From: Allacma fusca
Lineage: Eukaryota > Arthropoda > Collembola > Symphypleona > Sminthuridae
Direction: 5' to 3'
NCBI GenBank assembly: GCA_947179485.1
Contig: OX359245.1
Span: 1,903,001-1,967,000 of the forward strand
DNA: 64,000 nt
The position numbers and the translations under genes were made by a program. Every line of letters starts with the position of its first letter. The first letter of the stretch is position 1. A model generated the notes under the pieces. The model had not been told where the DNA came from, searched no databases, and worked only from the letters and a program-made list of their open reading frames with translations. Of this stretch, positions 47,941 through 58,097 are shown piece after piece.

Positions 47941-49287
47941 CATTCATTGCTGTGCTCTTCCGCGAACCTCATGCACTTGCGTTTGTTCACTCTGACTCTC
48001 GTTTTCCACTTCCACAGGCTGGGTAGCCTTACAAATAAATGTCATGAAGATGAGAAGGTCATATATGAGGTGACGTCAAGCCGACTCTTGCAATTCACTC
48101 CCTAAATGTGAACATGCACGTTCAAATAATTAAAACGAGCCAAAGTGAAGGAATGACAAACAAGAACATTTGGGGCTTATTCTAGAGTGAGAACAATAGT
48201 TGAGCGTCAGCAAGGAAATAAAAATTGTCAAAATTCTAAAGGATAAGAAGTCTCCCCTGGTAAAAATACGGATTTTCCTACTCAAATTTCGTTTGTCACC
48301 GGAATTTTGAAATGAAGAATTTCTGTACAGACAATTATTAATAATACATAATTTGAAGTTAGAATACTGCAAGTACTCGATTTGTCCCCGAATCTTCGCA
48401 TCAGTTGGTCAATTTCAAATAGATTTCCAAATCAAGTTTACAATCAAATGAATTCCCAGGGTTGCACGATTGAAAATGCCCTGGGTGTTTGATTATTTTG
48501 GGAATTGTTTGCCCAATTCGAGCACTTTGGGCATATTCAACATTATAAAGGCATTTTCTCCCTGATTTTTTCAATATGAGTTTTAACTATCTACTAATTT
48601 TGCAAACTAAATCACAAAGCAGTCTGTTTAAATAGACAGTTTTATGAAACAGTTCAGTATTTATTATATATTATTGAAAGATACCGTTCGCATGCATGAT
48701 GACGTACAGTTACAGATGTTATATTACTTCGAGAGCAAACATGATTGTAAAGCTTGATTGCTCCACCACTTGTCTAAAAACTATGGTCTAAACAACAATA
48801 AAAAAGATACAGGAATCCGTGAGGTGGAGCAAAGTCATGGATTTTGTTTTAGAATTTTTTCTTACGAAATGTAAAATTTTGCGCAGAGATTACAATTTAA
48901 CTTACATTTTAAATCTTCACTCATGTTTATGATATGATTCCTTTATGTTCTACTCAACTAAAATCTTACAATTCCATTTAAATTTCCAAATTGTATTTTC
49001 AAAGCGAGAGAATTTAATAATTTTTTAGCATGGTACTCTTGTCCTGGGTTATAGGAAAACAACGGTTTTAAGGAACCACGTATACTGACAAGGTCCCATT
49101 TTTCAGGTCAATTCCCAAGGATTGTCTTTACGTGCAACGTCTTTTATTTAATTGTGCTTGTCGGTACGTCAGCACAATTTTTCTTCAACTAATATTTATG
49201 AATCTTTCCCTAATTTTAATGGGATTCTGAGATAACGTTTTAAAGTGAAAAATAAATTAAAAGCCTAAAAGTTTTAAATCGACCCAT
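47941..49287. other. No gene seen
   Basis: AT-rich sequence up to the Ty3/gypsy LTR. No exon or element boundary was recognised. Confidence 0.45.
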
Positions 49288-49802
49288 TGAAAGGTTAGTG
49301 TTTTAGGTAAATGTTTATGAGTCAAATTATGAGAAAAACCTTTAACACCTATTATCCTGAACCTTTGTTGGGATGTAATTCAGAGATACAGAGAGCCCTT
49401 TCACAAACTCTCTAATTATGAGCACTATAAATGAGGGGTACTGCCTAAGTGGCACGAGTGTATGTTACGTATAATAAGATGGGGTAATCTTTAAGTAATG
49501 TTCGATTAAATAACTATTTTATATTTATTCTTGAAAATATATTTCACGAAGACCTTTCCCTTAGGAATATTACAAGTAAGGATCAGTCTCTAAAATTAAC
49601 ACACTGAAATATTTCTAACCAGAGAGGCTAGTTCCTATCCCTTGCCCTATTCAATCCAGAATGTCCTCTCTACACACATCCATCCTCTCATCTCTCATCT
49701 ATTTACATCTTCCAGAATTAAAGATATTCAAATGTGGATGTGGAGAGTTCTTCCTAAGGAAAACGTCTCTTAAGATTAACATACTATTTTAACATCCTTA
49801 CA
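49288..49802 (-). repeat. Ty3/gypsy 3' LTR
   Basis: In element sense it begins TGTAAGGATG and ends CCTTTCA. A purine-rich run (GTAGGGGATG in sense) lies just upstream as the plus-strand primer. It contains two of the element's palindromes (cores 49559-49565 and 49753-49759). Confidence 0.93.
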
Positions 49803-50074
49803 CATCCCCTACGTACGGAAAATTTCGACCTCGAAATTTAAAACAATTAGATTCCATAAGGGATATGAAGGGAATTATAGATTTGAAATTAATACAAACA
49901 TAAGTATTAAAACATGTAAACTATTGTTCTGGTCTCAATTTGAAACAAAATTGAGTACCAGGAAAAACAAACAAAAACAAAAAAAACAAAAATATTCTTA
50001 CATTCTCTCAAAAAAAAAATATAATAAGGTAATTCATTTGAGCAAATACAATTTGTAATGTATTCTAAGGAAAA

Positions 50075-50992
50075 TCAATAATGTCCGAAAATGATACGGA
50101 CGGGACACTCCATATACTTATGTCCAGGTTTGTAGCAAGCCTTGCATTGATAGTTGTATCTTGAACAATTGAACATTGAATGTCCTGTTTGCCTGCATTG
50201 AGCGCAAAGTTTTGGCAGATGCGTAATAACATCCGGATCCATATCAAATATGAAAGGATAATCGTCTGGATACGGTATTGGAATGGTTTCCTTAAGGAAT
50301 CTGTTTTTCATCTCCCAAATACAAGGTGGAAATAGAGCCAGAAGATCTTTTTGGAAGTTCCAAATGTGATGTGGGGTACCTGAAATATGTACTAAACGTT
50401 CTCTCATATTAAACTGCCACAAGTCCACAGAACATTCAGCTAAAAACTTTCCCAATTCCTTTTTGGTAGTTCCCTGAGGTCCCATGACAATGCCAATGCA
50501 TTCCACCGGAACCCTTATGGTGGTAGAAACTTGATCCTCTTCTTGCATCACTGTCGGCTTCATATAATAAGTAGCGTCCGACGGGAATCTTATATACGGA
50601 GCGGTTTCCACTCTGTGTGAATCCATGTGATGACTAAGGAATTGTAAGGTTGGAGTAGGTAGGTTACACACATGACATCTGGCCTGATCATTCACACTGT
50701 GAATAGAGAGTGGCATCTCCGGTCTCCAAGGATGAAGTTTGAGATCTTGTGGAATTTCCGGGGAAACCTTGACGGTCATAGGCGGTGTGTTCGAAGAAGT
50801 GCGCGACGTACCTGGTTCTTCCTTTATTTCCGGAGGGAATTTCATGTTTTTGTATCGCTGGAGAGTATCTATAACTCGATCCAGTTCCAGGGCATCTTCT
50901 TCTTGTTTTGTAAACAAATACTCCATGGATTTTGTTGCTTGAACCGCTTCGAGTCTAGCATTGAAAAGGTCTACCGTGTATTTAACATCCAT
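50075..50992 (-). CDS. KH-domain plus CCHC zinc-knuckle protein in the env position of the element
   Basis: It is predicted to bind RNA or DNA. The chosen start is MDVKYTVDLF (50992), just after a good acceptor (GATATTCCTTAG, exon from 50999). The open frame reaches a further ATG at 51070 with a hydrophobic lead that may be noncoding. From that choice (~305 aa): an acidic helical N-terminus, then a C2H2-like finger (CHVC ... HHMDSH) around residue 110. A type I KH domain follows around 160-225, with IRVPVECIGIVMGPQGTTKK containing the GxxG loop as GPQG, then VHISGTPHHIWNF. Two CCHC knuckles (CAQCRQTGHSMFNC, CKACYKPGHKYMEC) end it. The KH is closest in style to MEX-3 KH2, and KH plus CCHC recalls SF1/BBP. 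It probably needs a spliced subgenomic RNA. It is intact. Confidence 0.85.
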   Translation of the reverse strand: MDVKYTVDLFNARLEAVQATKSMEYLFTKQEEDALELDRVIDTLQRYKNMKFPPEIKEEPGTSRTSSNTPPMTVKVSPEIPQDLKLHPWRPEMPLSIHSVNDQARCHVCNLPTPTLQFLSHHMDSHRVETAPYIRFPSDATYYMKPTVMQEEDQVSTTIRVPVECIGIVMGPQGTTKKELGKFLAECSVDLWQFNMRERLVHISGTPHHIWNFQKDLLALFPPCIWEMKNRFLKETIPIPYPDDYPFIFDMDPDVITHLPKLCAQCRQTGHSMFNCSRYNYQCKACYKPGHKYMECPVRIIFGHY

Positions 50993-51092
50993 TCCGATAC
51001 TAAGGAATATCAATAGAAAGACATGATTAACAAACATGATCCTCGTATTTACTTTTCCAATGGTACACATGTATAGTTACTTGAACATATGT

Positions 51093-51574
51093 ATACATAT
51101 GTAATCAGATATGTATTCATAAGAAGTTATTTTTATTTTCTTGGCACAATGTAATAAACGCACTCGGTAGAGTTTGAGTCAATTTATATTCAGGGTACTA
51201 AAACCGGGCACATCGTCGAATTCGACGGTTGTATTTGTAGTGTTAGTGTTACTTACGAAGAGATCATTTTCTCAAATATTTTTGAGTTTGTTGGAAATCC
51301 ACGATATGCCAGATTACAGTCACCCAATGACATAAAAGTCTGTAATAAAAGAAAAATAATTTGGGTATTAATATATATATTCACATATATAGATCTGGCA
51401 CTGTACATTCGATTTATCATACCAGAAGTTCACTGATAAGTTATTCCTAAGGAATAATGTTAATAATTTGTATGAAAATTAAATAAGGCAATCACTGTAA
51501 TACACAAATGAAGTAAAGATCGGCGTGGGTCACTAAAAAAAATTATGGCGAAGACCACGCTGAACTTTTGTATT
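51093..51574. other. Spacer between pol and the KH-CCHC gene
   Basis: AT-rich, noncoding on the element strand. It contains the 17-base perfect palindrome TTATTCCTAAGGAATAA at 51441-51457, the longest of the element's recurrent motif. Confidence 0.6.
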
Positions 51575-54500
51575 TTAATCTTTATATGAGAAGGACGGAG
51601 GCTTTCTGGCAACAAGTCTTTTTGGACGAGATTGTACCTGGGAGGGGTCAAACCTCGTGGCTTGTTTAAATAATTCCTGAGATACTGAAGACGCTGAAAG
51701 ACGTCGCTTGTTTCCTGAGGAAACATTATCAACTGGAAATGCCTCAAGTGAATCTACAAATACCTCCTCAGATAATTGGACGGGGGCAATTACTGGAGGA
51801 TTTGTACGTCCTGGTATATCAAATGGGAAATTATCGGGAACACTTTGAGTTCGAATACTTTTGGGCTTTATAAGTTTCCGTATTTTGGAAGCCGGAGGAT
51901 GTGAGTCCTCTATATTATTAGTTTTTCCCTGAGGGATTTTAACAGCTTCCAAAGAAAAAATTTCAATGTTAGTTTTGGTCTTACCCTTAAAAGTCCGAAA
52001 ATTCGTAGGATTAACTATCTTATTACGAATGGAGTCCTGAATTTGAGAAATATTTATGTGAGAACTTGAAGTCACTGTAGGAAAAACTTTATGAATGACC
52101 TTTTTACACTTAAGTTTTTGAACTCTTGGAGATTTATCTCTGACAAAAGGAATTTCCTTCTGTAACGCACTGATACGTGATGATTTCCGAAGCTTCACAG
52201 GAGTGTCTTGTCGTACTGGTATACAAGGAAGTACTGACGGAGATACTTGTGTGTGTGCACTTGGTCCGTGTATATTGATGAGAGAGTGAGTGAGTGAGTG
52301 AGAGACGGCCTCTGGGACACGCCCTGTTGCCAACTCATTACTCTCCTCCCGCACGTCTGTATGTTCAGAGATACACGCCGTGTGCGTCTGTGACGTGGCA
52401 ACACGGTGTGGATCGACGACGGGTCGTTTCCTCTCTCTCCTTATACACTTAAAGAATTTATTCTCCCACTTAGGAAAATAAATGAGTGTCTGTACACTCT
52501 CAAACTTTTCCTTATAAGCACACAAGATAGCGATTTCTGCCTGTTCTTTTCGCTCAATATTTTCCTTGAAGAGTTTAATTATTTTAGGTATGATCATGTC
52601 GTTAAACACATTATAAAATTCACACAATGTATAATTCAACTGTTCCTGAGGAACCGATTGTGTATCACTGACATTATTGAGTTCAATCTTTACAGGATTT
52701 AAAGTGTCGTCTGTTGCTACTAATAGTGATAAGGAACTTATAATATCCTCATGATTTTGTTCCAGAATATCATTTTGAATGTCTATAGGAATAGTATTAG
52801 TAGTTATTGAGAGGGTTTCATTTCGCCCCTGTAATGTGTTTAGATGGGGAGAAAATAATAATTCATGTGATGAATGTGATTTTGCGGAGGGAGTCGTGAC
52901 GCAACTATGGAAAGATTCATGAAGTGAATTAGAAATACTCAATCTACCTAGACTAGTTTGATGAAGATATTCATTGAGATAATTGTTCATGGGATTGTCC
53001 TCCTCAAAAACGTCAGAGTCACTAAGAACATTCTCAAAACGTGAAGAGTCTGGATTTTGTATCGCGGTTATATCACTGTCTACAGATTTAATAGACGGTG
53101 ATTTGGTATTTGGAGAATCAGAGGATTTAGTACTTTGATTTCTATAGTCTGTGCCAAAAAATAATTCTCCTGGAATAAAAGTTTCAAGTTGTCGGATTTC
53201 AGTAGAAACGGGCTGAAAATTTCCGAACATGTCGGTTGTAGCATGGTTATTATTAGTCACTACATTCGTAAAGTTTGCCATCTGAAACGTAGGACTATAT
53301 TCCAGATGCATATGTGAGTCATTATTGGGAATGTCATTGTCAACAATATTAGTTTCACTTTGAGTATCAACATTTAAATTGTCATTTTCCTGAGGGAAAG
53401 TATTTTCATTATTGACATAATATTCATTCATAATGTTAGAGTTCGGATTTAGATTCAAAGTTACATTTATTATTGGACTTATATTATTTATTTCTTCTTG
53501 CACTGGTTCAGCAGAACTTATTATTTCATGCGATGAGACCGTGTCAAGAGGATTAAGAACTCTTCTGGTTCTTTTTGTAGCGGGTAACAAATTAAATTCT
53601 GTAATTGTCCGCTTACTACGTGTATTACGGAACGGGCCTGAATTTATTCTCGGAACCGATTCCGGTTGATGAGTAGCACTTTGCGCATAAGAGTTACTCT
53701 GAAATTCCATCGTGGGAATTATATTTGGAGGAGTTAAATGCTCCTCTGGAATAATACTTAAGTTATTTTCCTGAGTATAATGTCTTTGATTTGAACGATT
53801 ATTATAAGTATTTGAATTAGACACAATTCTGGAAGAAGAAGGTCTATGTCGGATGTTATTTAGATTGTACTGGCGAGAAGTACTAGGCTCACCAAGTGTA
53901 CTCATGTTAGAAGAATAATAAGAATTAGAATTCATACTTCTGGTGCGCATACTGTGTGAACGGTACCTTTCATTATCAGTATGGCTGTGATGTGTAGAGT
54001 TAGTGGGATGCGATGTTGGATTTGGAAGGAAAGAGTTGATCAGGCTATTTCCTCGTGTGCCATCAAAGTAACTACCACTACTACTATCGGAATTCAATGA
54101 TTCACTATATGTAAAATTCCTGTTGGAATTATTATAAGTTCTGGGTTGGTAAAACGGAGTTTGAAACACTGAGCCTTGGCAATTCCACATACTGTCATTT
54201 TCACTAAAGTCAATTTCTGAGGGAAAAGTTAAAGGTTGATATGACACGCACCAAGGTTCGGGACTAATGTAAGGTTTCATATTTTCGACATGAACATGCC
54301 GATTGCTTTGTCCTTGAGATGTAATTAGCGGTTTTACTTCGAAAGAAGAATTACCCAAGATTTTAACTATTTCATATGGAGATGACCATTTTGGCCCAAG
54401 TTTTGGTCCATCTTGTATTTTCAACACAATTAAATCACCAACTTTATAATTATGCGCGGTCTTATTAGCATTGTAAAGCTTATCACGATTATCTTGTTGG

Positions 54501-56750
54501 GTCTTGGCGAATTCAACAGCTTTATCCGTCGCCAGCGACAGATCTTGTTGAATTTCCTCTGGAGATTTAGTGTTGTCTGGACATAATACTGGAGTCAATA
54601 AGTCAAATTTCGTGATTGGATCACGACCATGGAATAAATAATATGGAGAGTAATTCGTGCCTTGTTTAACGTGGAAGTTATGGCTACGCACAGCTAAGGG
54701 TAATAATATGTCCCATTTTGAAAAGTCTTTTTCTATATATTTCCTGAGGAAACTTTTCAGAGTACGATTTTGACGTTCCACTAACCCGTTAGATTGCGGG
54801 CTATTTGGCATAACAACGATGTGTTTTATTCCATTAGATTTCAAATAGTCAGTAAAGTCTTTACCCGTAAAATGAGTACCACCGTCCGTGACAATTTCAC
54901 GCGGACAATGATGCACTGACACTATTGCATTATTTAAGAGTCTAACTGAGTCATTAGCTGTAGCGGTTCTGCTGGGTAAAGCAAATACATAACGTGTGGT
55001 ATAGTCTATCATAACAAGTGCATACTTGTTACCTCGGCTTGTCGTATCAAGAGGGCCGATATAGTCCAAAGCTACTCTTGAAAGTGCTTGGGACGGCGGA
55101 GGCAAAGTCTTACGTTGCCCCACGGCAGTCGCATTACGTGGATTATGAATTTGACAGAGTTCACAAGACATTAGAAACTTTTGAACATCACGGAACATAT
55201 TCTTCCAATAATACCGCATATGTAAAACTGAATAAGTCTTATAAATCGAAGCGTGACCTGTTGTAGGGTCTTCATGTACAAGTTTTAATATTGTCGCACG
55301 CATGTCTTTAGGAATAACTAATTTCCACGGATTAGGAGTATTACCTTTATCCAGTCTATAAAGTAATCCATGTATTAAAGCATAATTAGTTCCAAAAATA
55401 TGTGGCGGGTCACTAATATGATCACCACTCTTATTTAAAGTCATAATAATGTTCCTGAGGAACTCATCTTCATATTGCTTAGTCTTGAATAAATGAATAT
55501 TACCACCAACTGTAGCATTTATGATCATGTCTTCGGCACCTATTTCCTCTTCAGTCGAGTCGACTAAAGTTGTCCGAAGTCTGCGGATGACGGCTCGAGA
55601 TAGGCAGTCCACATGTGCCATTTTTGAACCTTTGACATGTTCAATGGTATGTGGCTGGGCTGCTAAAATCATGGCCCATCTTGCAATGCGGTTATGAGGA
55701 TCCTTGATGCTCTGGAGGTACTGCAGGCTGTGATGGTCCGTTCGTATATGTATATGGCGGCCATACACATATTGCCTAAACTTCTCCAGGCCCCAAACAA
55801 TTGCAAGAGCTTCTCGTTCTCGGGCGTCCCACTTCTTCTCAGCTTCCGTGAGGTTTCTGGAAGCATAATGGATGGGATGAAGCTTCTTTCCATCTAAGGA
55901 TTGGTGTAAAATAGCACCTATGGCATAAGAGCTTGCATCTGTATAAAGATATAAATCAGCCTCAGTATTGAAAAATTTCAATACTGGTGCAGTCATTAAT
56001 GCCTGTTTCAACTGCCGAAAGGCAGTATCGCATTCTTCAGACCATTTAAATGGTACTCCCTTCTTGCGGAGATCATTTAAAGGCCGTGCGATTGATGCGT
56101 AGTCCTTGATAAAATGACGGTACCATTCCGTCTTGCCTAGGAATCTTCTGAGGGAAGCCAAGTCCGTGCAGGGTTCCATATTAATGATGGGTTCCAGTTT
56201 GAGGGGGATCGGTGCCTTGCCATCGGCACTGATCCGGAGTCCCAAAAACTCTATTTCCTGGAAGCCGAACTTGCACTTCTTCAGTTTGAACATAAGTCCA
56301 AACTGTTTTGCCCGCTGGAGAACCAATACAAAGCGCCTCAGAAATTCTTCAAAGGTTCCCGCATACACCAGTACATCATCGATGTACACCAGTACTATGG
56401 TGTACCGGAGAACTCCAAGAATATCATCCATCATATTCTGGAATTCTCCCGGGGAATTGATGAATCCGAATGGAAGTCGGTTCATACAGAACTTTCCATC
56501 CGGTGTGGTGAAAGCCATCTTCAGCCTGGATTTGGCGTCCAACATCCGCTGAAGAAATCCCTGAATGGCATCTAGAGAGATGAACCATTTCGCCCCATGA
56601 AGCCGGTCAAATTGATCCTGGGGGATGGGAAGAGGATACGTATTCTTGACAACGTGCTTGTTGAAACGTCTCAAGTCAAGCACATACCTCTTGGTCCCAT
56701 CAGCCTTCATCACTAAAAGAACTGGATTGTTCCATGGGGAATCGCAAGGG
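51575..56750 (-). pseudogene. Ty3/gypsy RT, RNase H and integrase with a ~890-residue tail
   Basis: RT starts at DSPWNNPVLLVMKADGTKRY. The catalytic YIDD is at 56375-56386. RNase H is marked by LYLYTDASSYAIGAIL and IHIRTDHHSLQYL. The integrase has an HHCC module (HEDPTTGHASIYKTY ... CELCQ). Its catalytic residues lie in VALDYIGPL, IVTDGGTHF and NGLVERQNRT. A GPY/F-like block (GPKWSSPYEIVKIL) follows. After that the same frame runs for ~890 more residues, rich in Asn and Ser, with short basic patches (VKLRKSSRI, SRPKRLVARKP) and no domain I know. The frame is offset from protease by one base in a C run (56748-56751), so this copy cannot make a full Pol. The first ~36 codons of the open frame above 56750 are out of register and not part of RT. 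Confidence 0.9.
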
Positions 56751-58097
56751 GACAATGCCTTGCTTGATGTGGAGTTGGACCAACTCCCGTAACTCCTGCT
56801 GCTCGGTGAAAGAGAGCCTGTATTGTGGAGTGTACACCGGTTTGGAGTCCCCTGTGTCAATGGTCACATACTTGTAGTTGACACAGCCAAACTCGGTGTC
56901 ATCCTTGGCGAAACAACTCCTGTAGTTGTTGATGATGTTCAACAATTCGGTCTTCTGGTCCTCCCTTAACGTTGGACCGAAATTGCAATCCTTCGATTGC
57001 AATGGGTCAAGAGTCTTTGTAGGTGATTGCCGTGTCTCCGGACAATCACCCGCTCCGACCTCGACACCATTGAATTGGTCGAAGGTAGCAAACCGGCGGA
57101 GGGTTTGAAGCCTTGTTGGTCTTCTGGATGGATTCCAGACCAACGTGTAGGAATCTCCATCTTCCATTGGACAGACAATGTCCCCAAAAAGAAGATCCTT
57201 CCTCAGAGTCCGATTTGGGGAAATGAGGACATTCCCCGTGAAGCTGTCGGTTGACTTCACATCAACACGCGTCCATGATCTCGGTAGAAGCTCATATGGA
57301 CGGGTGGTTCGGACCGTATTCATCCTTCGGATTTTGGGATGATTGGAAGTTGAAGAACTTGATGTAGAATGTGTAGAATTGTTGGAAGGTAAGTTGGAGT
57401 TTCCTGAGGAAATTGTTGAATTGTTGTCATCATTGTTGAGATTGTTGTCAATATTGATTTCTGCAAACATTGTTGCTGTAAGTGTGCCATGATTAATAAT
57501 GGCTCGATGCTTGCGTAAGAAATCACCACCAAGTAATAGTAAAGTATTTGACTTGGGGATAACTGCGAATTGATGCGAATGTAAAATGTCATTAATGTAA
57601 TAATGTATGGTAGCAGTCTTATTGTAGATAATTGTAGAGTCAGATACTGTTTGTGTTATGGATTTGTCATGATGTAAATGGAGTTTAATCCCTTGCGGAT
57701 TATTCTGTTGAATATTGTAGACGCATGACGGAGAAATTGTGGAAATACCAGCTCCATCATCGCACAATGCCTCAACTGTGAAGTTATTTCCAAAAATTTT
57801 CAAATGGAAACGGACGTCTGTGTCTGGGAATTGTTCACGTTGAGTAGTAATGAAGTCATTATTCAGAACAGAGGAAGTGTCTGATAATACCACTGAATCA
57901 GGGGTAACTTGAGAAAGAACATCTTCTTGATGCTGAGTCTTCATAACTTTGATTTTATTCATTCCTTTGGAATGTTGAGGTAAAGTTGTATTAATTGTTG
58001 TAGAATGTGTAAATTGTGAATTGCCATTAGTAGAATTATTTACAGTTGTTAAACCATCAGTCAGATTTCCCCGCGGAATCTGACTAATTAGTTTAAA
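56700..58097 (-). CDS. Ty3/gypsy protease and pol N-terminus, entered by -1 frameshift
   Basis: The frame is open from the slippery site at the end of gag down to a stop at 56700. It contains a retroviral-type aspartic protease: EALCDDGAGISTISP as active site (about 57740-57780; the usual D-T/S-G is D-D-G here), then LLLLGGDFLRKHRAI as the flap/ALIG-like end. A linker leads to the first RT residues (ELVQLHIKQGIVP). It then diverges out of frame because of the extra base at 56748-56751. There is an ATG at 57962, but the coding frame extends upstream of it to 58097 without a stop, as expected for Gag-Pol fusion. Confidence 0.85.
   Translation of the reverse strand, partial: FKLISQIPRGNLTDGLTTVNNSTNGNSQFTHSTTINTTLPQHSKGMNKIKVMKTQHQEDVLSQVTPDSVVLSDTSSVLNNDFITTQREQFPDTDVRFHLKIFGNNFTVEALCDDGAGISTISPSCVYNIQQNNPQGIKLHLHHDKSITQTVSDSTIIYNKTATIHYYINDILHSHQFAVIPKSNTLLLLGGDFLRKHRAIINHGTLTATMFAEINIDNNLNNDDNNSTISSGNSNLPSNNSTHSTSSSSTSNHPKIRRMNTVRTTRPYELLPRSWTRVDVKSTDSFTGNVLISPNRTLRKDLLFGDIVCPMEDGDSYTLVWNPSRRPTRLQTLRRFATFDQFNGVEVGAGDCPETRQSPTKTLDPLQSKDCNFGPTLREDQKTELLNIINNYRSCFAKDDTEFGCVNYKYVTIDTGDSKPVYTPQYRLSFTEQQELRELVQLHIKQGIVPLRFPMEQSSSFSDEG
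58060..58097 (-). promoter_or_regulatory. -1 programmed ribosomal frameshift signal at the gag/pol junction
   Basis: On the minus strand the gag frame ends AAT TTA AAC TAA. T TTA AAC (58091-58097) is a classic X XXY YYZ slippery heptamer. A six-base spacer follows (58085-58090), containing the gag stop. Then comes a stem-loop (58060-58084): GTCAGATT pairs with AATCTGAC, and CC with GG across one bulged A, closed by a GCGG loop. Slipping by -1 reads TTT AAA CTA ATT and enters the protease frame with no stop. Confidence 0.85.

Noticed and set aside
49803-51574. Env gene of an errantivirus-like element
   Set aside because: No signal peptide plus membrane anchor or fusion-protein layout was seen. 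The only gene there is the KH-CCHC protein.
51460-51747. Separate 95-codon frame between pol and the KH gene
   Set aside because: It overlaps the end of the pol tail in another frame and looks like a shadow.
56740-56760. Programmed frameshift between protease and RT
   Set aside because: The offset lies inside conserved RT sequence at a homopolymer, and the element already has a proper -1 signal at gag/pol.
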